This document shows positions 40,001 through 47,660 of a stretch of 64,000 bases of DNA, in pieces; position 1 is the stretch's first letter; every line of letters starts with the position of its first letter. This DNA is from Eudorina sp. 2006-703-Eu-15. Its lineage: Eukaryota > Chlorophyta > Chlorophyceae > Chlamydomonadales > Volvocaceae. The notes beneath the pieces were generated by a model. That model did no database searches. It had not been told where the DNA came from and was given only the letters and a program-made list of their open reading frames with translations. Location: positions 919,362-983,361 of the forward strand of contig BDSI01000017.1 of assembly GCA_003117195.1 (NCBI GenBank), read 5' to 3'. Position numbers and translations under genes: made by a program.

Positions 40001-42921
40001 TGCACCAGCGCCGGGAGGCAGGCCTTGTACCGCAGCCGCCAGGCGACGTGTGTTGGGTTGATGTTGCCGCCGTCAGCTGCCGGCTCCAGTGACACTCCAT
40101 CATCAACGGCGAGGTCTTGGGACCGCCGCTTGAGGGCGCAGGCCAAAGCGGTCAGATGCTGCACTGGCGCACAGTCGCTCTGGGTGTCTGAGACACCAAA
40201 CCCTGGAGCCCTGCCGCCAGCTGCATGGTACGGTGAGACCCCGCGCTGATCTCGACAGGCTTGCAAGACAGCCGCCATGTATTCAGCGCAGGCTACCGTC
40301 GCGCCAGGCCTGGCGTCGTAACAATCGTAGGCGTCGACGACAGCCGCCCAGGCCTCCAGCTCCAGTACACTCAGAGGCGCCATGACCACCATTTGAAGGT
40401 GCTGCGCAGAGAGCAGCAGGGCGACCGCCTTCCGTACAGCTTCCGGCAGCTCCTTGGGCTCCCTCGGCAGCTGTAGCCCCGTCGTCCGTCGCAGCCCGGC
40501 GGCAGGGACTCGGATGCTTGAGCCGCAAAGCCGCATCAGCGGTGCCACTGCAGCGACCCGCCAGCTCAGCGGCCAACCCTCGGCCGATAGGATGTCACAC
40601 AGCGCCTTGACTGCGGCACCTTGCTTGTGGGTCAGGAGCGCGCAGCGCAGCGCCATGGCCTTGGGGCCTGCGACCATGGAACTGACCGCCTCGAGCAGGC
40701 GCGGCTCGTTTCCAGAAGCTGCGGAAGGGCCCAGCAGTGTCACTGCGGCCAGCGCTGCGGTTAGGTCAGCTGCCGACTGATCCGGTGCAGCGCGGCCAAT
40801 TCCGTTGGTTGGCCCCCCACCGAACCCCGCCAGCCACTCGGACGCCACCAGACGGTTGCCCACAATATCTGCCATGGCTGCCGCCAACTGGACCAGCACA
40901 CCTGGACCGGCTGCCGCATCCCCCGCCGCTCCCGACTGCTGTTGATCCGATGCGAGCCCGCAGCATGCAACGGCAGCCTCCGAGAACGCCCGCAGCAGCA
41001 CGGCCACCAACGCCGCCGCCTGTCCCCAAACCTCCGCAGGGGGCGCGGCTGCGGCCGTGGCTGAGCCCGCAGCCGCGACCGCGCGCAACAGGCAGCACGT
41101 CAGCATGGCCTCCGGCTGGGTAGGCAGATCTGAGGATGCCCGGGGCCAGGCAAAGGGCGAGGCGGCACCCCAACTTGCGCACCGTTGCCGCAAAGTTTCC
41201 CACACGGACACGTCCAGGACTGCCAAGCCGGTTGCCGGACTGCACCATAGGGAGCTGATGACGAGCACCAGCGCATAGCACTGCTCGGCGCTGCTGCTGC
41301 TTATAGCTGAATGATGGGCCCTGGAGTCGGAAGCAGGCGCTGCCGCCGCTGTATGGAAAAGCGCTGCAAGAAGCTTGGGGACCCAGGTGGCATGAAAGGT
41401 ACCGTCGGTCTGCATCATCCAGAGCTGCTGAAGCAGAACCAGCTCCGGCAGCACCACGTCGTGCTGTGCGCCAGTCGTCTCCGCTCGTTGGGAGATCAGC
41501 TGACGTGCATAGAGCTCAGCCGCGGCCGCGGAGAGGAAGGCCGGCGTGTGCGCGCTCTGCAGAGCGGCACGGAAGGTGACGGCCGCTGCTGCAGGCCAGA
41601 AGCGGCTGACATGCGGAAACAAAACGTTAAGGACAATGTGCCGAATGTGCGTATCGCGGACCTTCTCTAGCGTTCCATCTATCTGCCGCAGGCGGCCCTG
41701 CTGCTGCCTCTGCTGCTCGAAGGCCGTGCCTAAGCTCTGGAAAAACGCGCTCACTTCCGTTGACAATCCGCCACACGAATCGACATCCGAAAAACCGCCC
41801 GGCTCTGTACCACCAGCTGATGCGCGCTTTGCCGCACGCTGCAGGGCGTCCATCGTGGCCTCCAGCAGGGACCAGAACTCGTCACTGCGCTGCAGTTCAC
41901 CGGTGTCATGGACCTCCGTAACGGTACCGTCCGACCAGGTGACGCGGCCGCGGCCCTGCCTTGCAAACCTCGTCACCTGGAACTGGAGACTTCCGGAATA
42001 TAGCTGCTGCTTAGGCGTGACGTCCTCGGTGCCGATGATGACACGTGGGTTGAGCCACAGACGCCATATCGGCGTCCAGTCCATGCCCGGGAGGGACGCC
42101 TCCACCAGCGGTTGCACCTTGCCGTCGGTGCAGCAGAGCAGCTGGCGAGCAAGCCACGCGACCGCATCACGCCCCGAGGCCCGCGGGGCTGGCAGACTGG
42201 CAAACGCAGCCTCAACCGCCTTGGGTGCCTGCGCTGGAGGTGGTGTACCGCTGCCGCCACCGTCATTAAGTGTAGGCGTGCTTGCAAGCAGTGCGGGCGT
42301 GTCAAGTAGCCGTATGATGTACTGCAGCGCGCTTGAGGACGTGGCTAGGTGCTGGCGACTGCGCAGGCGGTCATGCTGGACAGGCGGCCAGCGGTCACTG
42401 CCAAACAGCGGCTCTGAGAACTTATCGACGACGGCCTTTTTCGCGGCCTTGAGATGCTTCTTCTCGGCCAAGCGAATCCAGAACACGTACTCAGATCCGC
42501 TAGCGATGATGTACAGGCTCTGGGACATGAACTTGGACTGATTGGAAGCAGCCCGGGAGTGACGGGCCACCCATAACAAGAACTCGGCCAGGGCTTGTTG
42601 GACATCAAGTAGGGCTGCCGCCGCCTCAGCAGAGGCCGCAAGGCCAGTGCCAGCGGCGGCGGCAAGCACGCGCAGGTTCAGGACCCGGGCCGCTGCCGGC
42701 TTGACAACAAATTCGCTGATGCAGAGGAGGTCGTCATTCGACAAGGTAGTGGGGCTCGCCGGCAGCTTCTGAAATTGGTGAAGGACGTTGGTAGATGCGG
42801 CGGCGAGCTTCCGCAGGGTGGTGCCACTCTCGCAGGCATCGAGGAACGCCTGTCCCGGGATAAGGGAAGAAATGCGAGGGGTGAATCTAAGAGCAATTTC
42901 TTGCGAACCGCTCCACACCAT
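1..42921 (-). CDS. Giant midasin-like six-module AAA+ ATPase (partial)
   Basis: One gene, read right to left. I see six AAA+ modules of the dynein/midasin class, each with a P-loop and a Walker B strand, followed by a very long C-terminal part. At least 33 exons join with matching phases, giving about 9,950 residues before the left window edge cuts the gene. Modules 1, 3 and 5 keep an Asp-Glu Walker B (LLLDEVNLA, FLADELNLA, LLLDELNLA). Modules 2 and 6 have Asp-Asn (LLVDNLGLA, LLDNINSA), and module 4 is degenerate. Midasin shows a comparable odd/even pattern and sits in the nucleolus removing assembly factors from pre-60S particles, so an ATP-driven remodelling role is a fair inference. Canonical midasin is only about 5,000 residues and has no Ig-fold block. 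The C-terminal MIDAS/VWA domain, if present, would lie left of position 1. The start at 42921 is tentative: an acceptor at 42850/42851 could instead open the first visible exon at 42849. Confidence 0.72.
1229..4589 (-). CDS. Giant gene: repeat-bearing exon
   Basis: Starts after CAG at 4590 (GNPPSATHLDVVERLSQQL...), enters about 24 copies of a 27-residue Gly/Ala/Ser repeat, then leaves into ordinary coding sequence (AVGLAALTGLYYNAGATGAV... to AAELVEQ, donor CAG|GTGCGG). The same repeat peptide is read in one frame at the right end, a second in the middle and a third at the left end. The frame changes at poly-C stretches near 3421-3433 and 2766-2815. The exon length as assembled is therefore not a multiple of three with its joints, and both changes look like assembly faults. 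Confidence 0.6.
2040..4010. repeat. 81-bp coding minisatellite, about 24 copies
   Basis: A GC-rich 81-bp unit is repeated in tandem almost without change. Because 81 is a multiple of three and the unit lacks stop triplets, all six frames stay open across the array. On the minus (coding) strand it encodes a 27-residue unit rich in Gly, Ala and Ser (GSGAGSAGAGAGAGGPG...). Nearly all variation is at one place, GCG/GTG/GCGGCG, giving GAP, GTP or AAP. Two units are disrupted by poly-C runs (about 2766-2815 and 3421-3433). Confidence 0.93.
4790..5419 (-). CDS. Giant gene: two exons after the gag-bearing intron
   Basis: Exons 5114-5419 (102 codons, ASAIALAGAYMSVLEDVLRP...) and 4790-4976 (ALEVETSSAIDALQHIAPTA...). 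Both are helical. Phases 0, 0 and 1 connect them to the exons on either side, so the reading frame crosses the transposon-bearing intron cleanly. Confidence 0.65.
6185..6242. other. 15-bp perfect hairpin just 3' of the gag-like stop
   Basis: GCCGGCGACCGCCGC at 6185-6199 is answered by its exact reverse complement at 6228-6242, with a 28-nt loop, 12 nt past the TAG stop of the gag-like ORF. It may be an RNA structure or part of the element's terminus. Confidence 0.75.
6254..7834 (-). mobile_element. Retroelement gag-like ORF with CCHC zinc knuckle
   Basis: An intact 526-codon ORF starting at ATG and ending in TAG, inside the 3.1-kb intron 5420-8512 of the giant gene and on the same strand. 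The N-terminal 120 residues are charged and helical, the middle is Pro/Gly/Ala-rich with long helices, and the C-terminus has a CX2CX4HX4C knuckle (CYICKGAGHQFRDC) and a basic tail (GRRRGPR), the layout of a retroelement Gag. No reverse transcriptase, integrase or tyrosine recombinase fits in the remaining intron, so it is a truncated or non-autonomous copy. I could not see long terminal repeats. It might derive from a DIRS-like or LTR element. Confidence 0.7.
8513..9769 (-). CDS. Giant gene: helical exon with Gln/Pro run
   Basis: A 419-codon exon from GAVEGEVAASLLEAAANRG to STALQ (donor CAG|GTACG). It is helical and Ala-rich, with a low-complexity Gln/Pro run (SQQQPQPQPQPPQQQQ) near 9.22-9.27 kb. 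No domain was recognised. The following intron (5420-8512) is unusually long because it holds the gag-like element. Confidence 0.65.
10009..13420 (-). CDS. Giant gene: ASPM/SPD-2/Hydin-like Ig-fold block
   Basis: Exons 11312-13420 (703 codons), 11059-11105, 10375-10708 and 10009-10194. The long exon shows repeated beta-sandwich signatures: VDFGLVSTRTSRMEKVTVRN, LDFGRLKAGGVASKQALTLS, and alternating strands with LPYSTAVLEVKL and LTPKRTAVLRIVL. These match the style of ASH/Hydin/MSP-like Ig domains found in ciliary and centrosomal proteins. The 47-nt exon (VISFAEVDLASGERGR) continues the fold into the next exon in phase, showing that the block belongs to the same transcript. The last two exons both end at GC donors (CAG|GCAAGT at 10375 and AAG|GCAAGT at 10009). 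Confidence 0.68.
13763..16967 (-). CDS. Giant gene: helical linker, second part
   Basis: Exons 16246-16967 and 13763-15817 (685 codons). The first is helical. The second begins with long helices (KAAQLHQQYLEKRHQAACAW, LRHQIHELLAQLWDLTRET), passes a Ser/Asn-rich loop near 15.25 kb, then a beta-rich stretch (AVLKVQVPAWSPFPVSYYVV) and ends in a Glu/Arg/Leu helix. No catalytic motif is seen. Exon joints are phase 1 and phase 0. Confidence 0.65.
17065..17643. mobile_element. Non-autonomous TIR transposon (MITE) with TA flanks
   Basis: The left end CCGTAGGGACACTAATGTTT at 17065 is repeated as its exact reverse complement ending at 17643 (match of at least 21 bp). Both ends are flanked by TA (17063-17064 and 17644-17645), as expected for Tc1/mariner-type insertion. 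The 579-bp interior is AT-richer than its surroundings, has repeated TTTTAGAG-like motifs and no coding capacity. It sits in the intron between exons 17744 and 16967 of the giant gene. Confidence 0.85.
17744..20943 (-). CDS. Giant gene: coiled-coil linker, with a frame slip
   Basis: Exon from 20943 (acceptor CTGCAG) with about 918 codons in one frame to near 18.18 kb. The message then continues in the next frame (ESTIPAWPRDHDLHLLAEAL...) to a donor at 17744. A clear coiled coil (RLEELQHSQAASRKRAEECG..., ELSKKRQEVETLKQRIKG) lies near 19.45-19.70 kb. Between the two frames only a 16- to 27-nt GT...AG pair is available, too short for an intron. A one-base indel in the genome or the assembly is the simplest explanation. 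Confidence 0.6.
21313..24573 (-). CDS. Giant gene: post-AAA linker, first part
   Basis: A 75-nt exon (24499-24573, 25 codons, VIREVLLNCYPAQRENLLEL...) and a long 899-codon exon (21313-24009). The sequence is Ala/Leu-rich and helical, interrupted by a beta-rich patch around 22.7-22.85 kb (GSVTMEVRIVHEP, VSLHVTVVRER). In midasin the AAA ring is likewise followed by a long helical linker. No enzymatic motif is visible. The small exon bridges the 1.2-kb gap that contains the AT-rich block, which argues against a gene boundary there. Confidence 0.65.
24760..25020. repeat. AT-rich ATT/ATC-type simple-sequence block
   Basis: Irregular ATT, ATC and ACT triplet runs, strongly AT-rich against a GC-rich background, in the intron between exons 25247 and 24573 of the giant gene. 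No coding signal was seen. Confidence 0.8.
25247..27951 (-). CDS. Giant gene: AAA6 module exons
   Basis: Four exons: 27751-27951, 26936-27507, 26582-26683 and 25247-26107. The P-loop is CLEGDTASGKSALV (near 27.84 kb), followed by RIVPMTAET and, across a splice, DVADIIGAWLP. Exon 3 holds FEWVDAALVQAIRNGDW and exon 4 continues directly with VLLDNINSASPEVVERLN, so Walker B is Asp-Asn as in module 2. Then come HPDFRLFATCNPRRRHSNK and SSAFYNRVIRI. The Cys-Asn-Pro-Arg-Arg sensor differs from the midasin AAA6 motif I know. All joints keep frame. Confidence 0.75.
28266..28635 (-). CDS. Giant gene: exon between AAA5 and AAA6
   Basis: A 370-nt exon starting VRDVLERIMRDQQTHYG and ending YMHRG in phase 1. 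It is mainly helical and lies between the AAA5 lid and the AAA6 P-loop. It is bounded by CAG at 28636 and the donor GTAGG after 28266. Confidence 0.68.
28765..29060. repeat. AT-rich block with nested TTAATTAA palindromes
   Basis: About 300 bp almost free of G and C, built from TTAATTAAT, ATTAATTATT and similar words that can fold back on each other. It lies in the giant-gene intron 28636-29320, which has no other feature. Confidence 0.8.
29321..30261 (-). CDS. Giant gene: AAA5 Walker B and sensor exons
   Basis: Exons 30032-30261 and 29321-29666. The first carries VFSWQDGKVLRALREGSW followed by LLLDELNLASPEVLDGL (intact Walker B). The second reads HFVVPITGERVALGSARVFA, then TMNPVSAGGGRSQLPRSL, the sensor-1/arginine-finger region. 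It closes with FNLRDLIK, the lid motif of this family. The phases (2 then 0) agree. Confidence 0.75.
30502..33078 (-). CDS. Giant gene: acidic insert, AAA4 Walker B, AAA5 P-loop
   Basis: One exon of exactly 859 codons. It opens with helical sequence, then an acidic and Ser-rich disordered stretch of about 350 residues (runs such as SSSEDEEHA and SDDEDDDG, about 31.9-32.75 kb) inserted between the AAA4 P-loop and its Walker B. Module 4 resumes with PVLLEDYDQPSQAVTERINP and ATRSRFTEVLVSPY. The exon ends with LEGPPGIGKTAIIEQ, a textbook fifth P-loop near 30.52 kb, and donor CAG|GTGTGG. Confidence 0.78.
33430..34342 (-). CDS. Giant gene: AAA3 lid and AAA4 P-loop exons
   Basis: Exons 33720-34342 and 33430-33491. 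The first carries the AAA3 lid (ITMREIIKIQVRAAQFG) and ends with the fourth P-loop, LLCGPSSCKSE near 33.80 kb. There the glycine before the lysine is cysteine, a departure from GxxxxGK[ST]. The 62-nt exon encodes ETESSDLVGQLKP, the usual strand after a P-loop, and joins in phase 1/0. Confidence 0.72.
34687..36124 (-). CDS. Giant gene: AAA2 core and complete AAA3 module
   Basis: One exon of 1,438 nt. It begins with CDLVGQYLP, the strand after the AAA2 P-loop. Module 2 has the altered Walker B PLLVDNLGLADATVLERLN, with Asn in place of the catalytic Glu, then HPDFLFLGTFTPP. Module 3 is complete in this exon: LEGPAAVGKTS (near 35.18 kb), DYLGTFLP, SWFLADELNLAPPGVL, FCFLATQNAARGYAGRQ and PLSLRGRLVDVQVPDF. 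Module 3 keeps all catalytic positions and is the closest to midasin AAA3. Confidence 0.78.
36448..38016 (-). CDS. Giant gene: AAA1 lid and AAA2 P-loop exons
   Basis: Exons 37912-38016 and 36448-37612. The first ends in HIAIARNPQ. The second opens with PYAITTIRELLKW, which resembles the midasin lid motif (T-hR-DLL-W). After a Gly/Ser/Asn-rich loop the exon reaches LTPRALRVWELL and the second P-loop GDDGCGKS near 36.53 kb. It ends at 36448 in phase 1 (CCA G|GTAC). Confidence 0.72.
38232..39119 (-). CDS. Giant gene: AAA1 Walker B and sensor exons
   Basis: Three short exons: 38958-39119, 38499-38637 and 38232-38329. The first carries Walker B (YWLLLDEVNLAPDNVLQ). The second holds HPDFRLFATQNPGT, the sensor-1 strand typical of midasin/dynein modules. 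The third continues with LSPSFLSRFEPVTF, the arginine-finger region. Donors and acceptors are GT-AG with matching phases 0, 1 and 0. Module 1 therefore has an intact P-loop, Walker B glutamate and sensor 1, and looks competent for ATP hydrolysis. Confidence 0.75.
39388..42921 (-). CDS. Giant gene: N-terminal region and AAA1 P-loop exon
   Basis: A single exon of about 1,150 codons. Most of it is Ala/Leu-rich helical sequence with no domain I recognise. A short beta-rich patch (GRVTWSDGTVTEV) lies near 41.93 kb. The last 60 residues begin the first AAA+ module with a classical P-loop GSTGVGKT (near 39.46 kb) and run to a donor at 39387/39386 (AAG|GTACG). Start: ATG at 42921 is in frame, but the pyrimidine tract before CAG at 42850 suggests the exon may begin at 42849 with an upstream exon not identified. 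Either choice is frame-consistent. Confidence 0.7.
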
Positions 42922-45005
42922 GCCAACGCTTCTTCTCCAATTGCATCAAAGGTGGTCGTGGAGAAGCTGTCCTACAATCCTCTGAGGCGTCGCCGGCAGC
43001 AACGGTGTGTTCGGGCATGGCGTGTAGCTACTGTGGCCGGGGTGCTCGTTTTTGGTCGTAGGGCATAATCACGTGGCCTAAACTGTGCGACCCAGATGGA
43101 GTGTGCGTTGAAGGCGGGCAGATACGGTGACTGAACCATGCAACGAACACGGTCAAAAGAGGCAGCGGTCGTGTTGCTCATGCTAGCAGAGAGCAGGTCT
43201 GGATTATGTAGAGCTGATGCCGGTGCCCATGAGATATTCCCGGCTGAGGCATTGTCGAGGAAATCCAGAAAGTGCAGGGATGCAAACGCAGGCGCCATTC
43301 CGCCTCGTGCCGAAACCTTTACCCTCCGTTCCTGTCTACATACAAGGTAAACAGATGAGCGCCACGCACCTTGAAGGCTTCATATGTCTCCCAAATGAGG
43401 CGCCGAATTGGCTTGGGCATTTACTACGGCCTGAGCCAGGGGGGGCATCCGTCACCGGATGTAAGCCCATCTCCTTGCATATCAAATGTATCACAGAAGT
43501 TTCCAGAAATTTAATTTCTTTAACTGTAGAATACATATTTTGCCAGAGGGTCGCTAGCAGCCGCTAGGGGCAACATCGGCTTAGATATTCCGTTATAATC
43601 CACACAGCAACCAATCATACTGATGTCAAAATATGACTGTGTGCGATCGGAAGTTCCATGGTAGCACGGGCACTCGCATTGAAGCTGCTCCGGAACCAAA
43701 ATGCGGGAACTTGCTCGCAGCCCAATATGTGTGACAAATTCCCGGACGACCACAGAATGTTTCATGAGATAAAGCCTGCAGTCATTCGTCTCTATCCCAG
43801 AGCCTAAGACGTTGAAGTATGTAAATGTGAGCGAGCCATTGAACCGAATAAACATGGCAGTGGACCTCGCAGAACGGGAAAGGACGGGTATAAATGCGAA
43901 AAAATTCTTAAGATTACGTCCACAATCCAAAAGGCCGGAATGCGAATTTCAGCGCATCCCCGTGACCCGTGCGGCTCCCAGCACACCCTACCGTGGTTGC
44001 TACCCGCATTTACAGGTCCTAACAGGTGGTGGATCATTATTCTGATTAGCTATCAGGCTAATGAGTAGCGCTTCCGTCGTGCGTCGTGACAGCAAAGTAC
44101 CATACCTCTTCAAATGCGATCCTTGCAATCCATGGCGGTAGAAACAGGTCTGTTTGTAACGGGCAATGCGGCACTGACGTTTAGAGTTCTACTAGTCGTG
44201 CGGTAGGTGCACCGGCCGGGAGAGTGAGTGGAGACTGTAAGCGTTACGCGACGTTCCTATACGCGCATCACTTCTAGGTTGCTTCGCGACTCGCCGTGGA
44301 AAGCCTGAATCGGCCACAGGGATGGGGAGCTTGACGTGGCGCTGAGAGCGGTAAGCAGTAGCATAACAAAATCTCAATGGCTTTGTCGCCACAAATGTCA
44401 GTTGTCACACCCGTGCGCCGTACACCCGTGAGCAGTACCTTGTGTCGCTCAAGCTGACCTGTCTCAATTGGACGAGCACTGTCACCCTGAGCAACGCCTC
44501 TTTGGGACGGCAGCTGACCTCCGACCCCACTTCAACCGATGCGAGTGAGTGGTCGCCACATACATCCTCGTGCCTAGTTATGGGCATGAGTTTTACCATA
44601 TTTATTCTGCACTGCGTGCACCCATCTAGGGAAGATCGCTGCCATACCAGCAGGCGTGAAATCAGCAGCCGGATAACAAGCCGGCGCAAAGCCTCCAACA
44701 CGCTCCAACGGGTTTGATTATATATTACCCAGCAACTCGGTGGTGCACAGTCCCACGTTTCCTAGTCCTCACACCTCCACCGGTGCCCGGCAGCAGGCTG
44801 AGCCCCTGGACCCGTACGCTGCCTGCCAACATCCCTACTCGCGGGATCAAAGCCCACCGGTTGTCCAGCGCACACATGCGCCGCATCGACTTCTACACAA
44901 AACATCGAGACATCACAAGATAGCCAGTCAGGGGCACAGGAAACCAGCGGCTAGCATAGGGCCAGATCTTACTCGATGTACGATGTTACGCAGCGCCTCC
45001 ACCTG
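42922..45005. other. Intergenic region upstream of the giant gene
   Basis: No gene was recognised. Open stretches on the minus strand at 42972-43298 and 43520-43930 do not match a family I know. The first could hold an upstream exon of the giant gene, since the 42849 acceptor implies one may exist. The promoter of the giant gene should lie here. Confidence 0.4.
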
Positions 45006-45010
45006 TTACA
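45006..45010 (-). terminator. Candidate poly(A) signal TGTAA of the VMA12-like gene
   Basis: TGTAAC on the minus strand about 310 nt past the VMA12-like stop codon. TGTAA is the usual algal poly(A) signal of Chlorophyceae. Confidence 0.5.
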
Positions 45011-45320
45011 CTAATCCAATTCACCAAAGGCTCTTAACTACCAACATGTCAAAATTGCGTGTCAATCTCATTCATTCAATCGCCCAAGCGGCTCATGCTT
45101 CCATGCATCAAGTCCTGCTCTACATGCCACAGCGGCGGACGAAAACACAGCCGAGGATGGGGTTCGTCCGTAACTTTGACCTATGCTCCCGTCATGTTGA
45201 CGTTATGTCCTGACAGATGCACGCCGCCCAGCCGCGGTGTGAAGACCAGGGAGTATCACACAACCTCCGGGTCTTCGTCGGCAACCAACCCGTGAACGCC
45301 CCGCAAACCTATGTCCGCGG

Positions 45321-46798
45321 CTATCTCGCCTTCTTGCTCTCAGTGCTTGTTGCACCCGACTGCCCCTCTGGCGCAGTGTCCTGGCGCTGCTTTGACGCCG
45401 CACCTGACTTGAGCTGCTTCTTCCCCTTATTCGCCTGGGCCTGCTTCAGCTCCCGCGATCGCGCGTACGCCTCCTGCACCTTGGCCTTGTCAAACAGCTC
45501 CGGCATCCTGAAGCGGTACAGCCAAGAGAGAATAAGCGGCCGTAACTTTATCGCCTGGTATCTTGCACGTACTTCTGTCGCTGTCATTCATTCGTGCGAT
45601 CGTGCGCCATTCAAAACAACACCACTTCATTGCTCGGTGCGCACTCCCAATCCCAAACACAACCCACATTGCATACATCATACCACGACAGCTCGCAAGG
45701 TGTAGGGAAGCCACAAGGTGTAGGGAAGCCAACAAAGCAAAAGCCGGACACAGAACTCGCGGGTGGTGCGTTAGTCCCGTGTCTGTGCACCGACTTCCTT
45801 CAAACCATTGCGCACCTCTCCTCCAGCGGCGTCGGCCGATTGCTCCGGATGATGAGGAGCAGCGTCTCCACCATCAGGCCCGTCGTCATGCCCATGGCGC
45901 CAGCCAGCCCGGCCTGCAAGGGTTTGCGGCACGGGGACATAATCAACGGATGTGCCCTGTGTCCCCGGACTTGGCCTCATGGAACGTAGCAAGCCGTCGG
46001 TAATTCCAAGTTCGAACGCCGGTTCGTTCAGATCGTTGAAAAGCCAACTAGCCGTTTTGATCATAGGTTTTGATGACAACAGTACGACGAGGGTACGTAC
46101 CCAGAGCTCATCATACGACAGGTAGAACTTGCTGCCGTAATATGCCACTGCCCAAAAGGTGAACATGGTCACCAGCACGTGCGCCCCAAAGGACAGTTGC
46201 AAACGAGATGTTGGAAGGATAGAGTTGCGGAGCTCCTCGGCTTTGCGTTCTTTCTCGGTGATGTCCGCCACCATTTCGGAGTACCTGCGCAGGGCTCAAA
46301 ACTTTGCCCGCCGCACCCATTTCATTGTACATACTCACCCCTAGCTCTGTAAGTGCGTGACCCACCTTTTGTTGTCGAGCTCCGCTTGCAACCGCGCCAA
46401 CCGCGCCACCAATTCCGGGCTTTTCTTCTTTGGCGGAGGCGCTGGTAAAAGTACATCTTTATGTGATAGAAGTTGGTGCAAATAGATGGATTTCCCAGGG
46501 CTCGCTTTTCTGCATAAAAAGACAAATACGTTAACAGCTAAATCGAAAATTTCAAAATCATACCAATCATACCTGAATTCAGACACAATGCTCTTGACCT
46601 GCTCCCATGGTATGGTATCTTCTCCGCGCAGATTTAGCGCGTCTGATTTTACAGCCTACGTCGCAAGTAGACCCCAAACGTGACGTCGCCTTACAAGGAT
46701 GAACATGAGTACAGCCAACTGACCTCTGGAACTCCTGAGCAGCTTGCTACTTCATCCAGAAGGCAAGCGACTCCATCTGTCATCCGAAGCGACATCAT
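45321..46798 (-). CDS. VMA12: VMA12/TMEM199-like V-ATPase assembly factor
   Basis: Six exons: 46724-46798, 46573-46598, 46366-46509, 46101-46284, 45816-45913 and 45321-45507. All phases agree and give 237 residues (human TMEM199 has 208). Start ATG at 46798 (MMSLRMTDGVACLLDEV). The diagnostic motif is IYLHQLLSHKDVLLP followed by SPELVARLARLQAELDNK, which parallels LYLHELL...NPELVARLEKIKIQLAN in TMEM199. Two membrane segments follow (FGAHVLVTMFTFWAVAYYGS and AGLAGAMGMTTGLMVETLLL), then a basic, Gln/Lys-rich cytosolic tail ending KKAR, an ER-retrieval-like end. Family members sit in the ER and help assemble the V-ATPase Vo sector with Vma21/Vma22. The 26-nt second exon is small but phase-perfect. 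Confidence 0.85.
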
Positions 46799-47099
46799 GG
46801 CGGTAGCTGGGAATTCGGTATCAGCCCACGACTGACCCAGTATAAATCTGGATAGCAGCGTCAGGGTCTTGCGTAGGACCTAGTCGTAGATGACCGTTGC
46901 ACTGGGTGACGAGCTTAACCGATGGCAGTTATCCGTTACCATGTGTACGGAGACACGAATTCAGGAAGGTCAGGATGTAGACTATGGCAGGTGGAATTGT
47001 GGAGCTTTGGATGTCTGATTTCGAGGATCCCGAATTCTATAACGCGCAGCATTCGGACACATCGAAAATCGTCTCGTTTCGTTCGTTAACTCGCCGTCG
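46799..47099. other. Spacer between WDR3 3' end and VMA12-like 5' end
   Basis: About 300 bp without a coding signal. It should carry the VMA12-like promoter; no clear TATA box could be assigned with confidence. Confidence 0.4.
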
Positions 47100-47104
47100 T
47101 TACA
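47100..47104 (-). terminator. Candidate poly(A) signal TGTAA of WDR3
   Basis: TGTAACG on the minus strand 556 nt beyond the WDR3 stop, making 47105-47660 its probable 3' UTR. That stretch shows no other gene. Confidence 0.45.
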
Positions 47105-47660
47105 GGCACACCATGCAGCGCATTTTTGACGTGAGATGAGATGCGATGGGGAATTTCATGCTCCGAGCATTTCAACGTCAGGTCACGCCGAAGCGGTGAG
47201 AAGTTTATTGTCCCCACAGGGCAACTGAAGGGGTCGTCAACAGGTGCGCGCCTGTGTGCCGGTGGTATGCCTGGTGGGTTCTCCCCTGTCCGGCAAAGTC
47301 CACCAGTACAGGCCGGAACATCCCGAAACGGTGAGGGCGATGCAAACTGCCTCCGCAGGCTCGTGGGGCCATGCATGGTTAAGGTCACAGGGGACCTCCA
47401 CGGATCAACGGTCATGGTCGGTTCAGGTCGTTAATGCCGCCATTCCCAAGGTCACATCTGCCTTCTCGGCGTGTCACACTGCAGCCAATCAGCACTGGTC
47501 AGTAACCCCGCTAATCGCGGTCTCTTTCAAGCTCCTCTTAAGCAGCCCCCGGAACCTGACCACGGAATCTGCCACGTGGGCAGCCCCTCATGTACCCGGC
47601 CCCACCACTCCCACCATCCCCGGAAATTCCCCTTCTCAGTCCCCAACCCCCTGTCCTCAT

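Noticed and set aside
1..42921. Straight assignment as canonical MDN1 (midasin)
   Set aside because: The AAA pattern fits, but length, AAA6 sensor, Ig-fold block and repeat do not. The MIDAS domain is not visible in the window, so I keep 'midasin-like'.
1..42921. Dynein heavy chain or RNF213
   Set aside because: No dynein stalk/microtubule-binding domain pattern and no RING domain; the AAA motifs are of midasin type.
43520..43930. 136-codon minus-strand ORF
   Set aside because: No recognised motif, no start context, no splice partner that keeps frame.
45321..46798. GET1/WRB (tail-anchored protein insertase) for the two-span membrane protein
   Set aside because: After joining the exons, the YLHQLL and SPELVARL motifs match VMA12/TMEM199, not the CHD5 domain of GET1.
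47086..47415. 109-codon minus-strand ORF in the WDR3 3' region
   Set aside because: No family match, and it lies in what is best explained as the WDR3 3' UTR.
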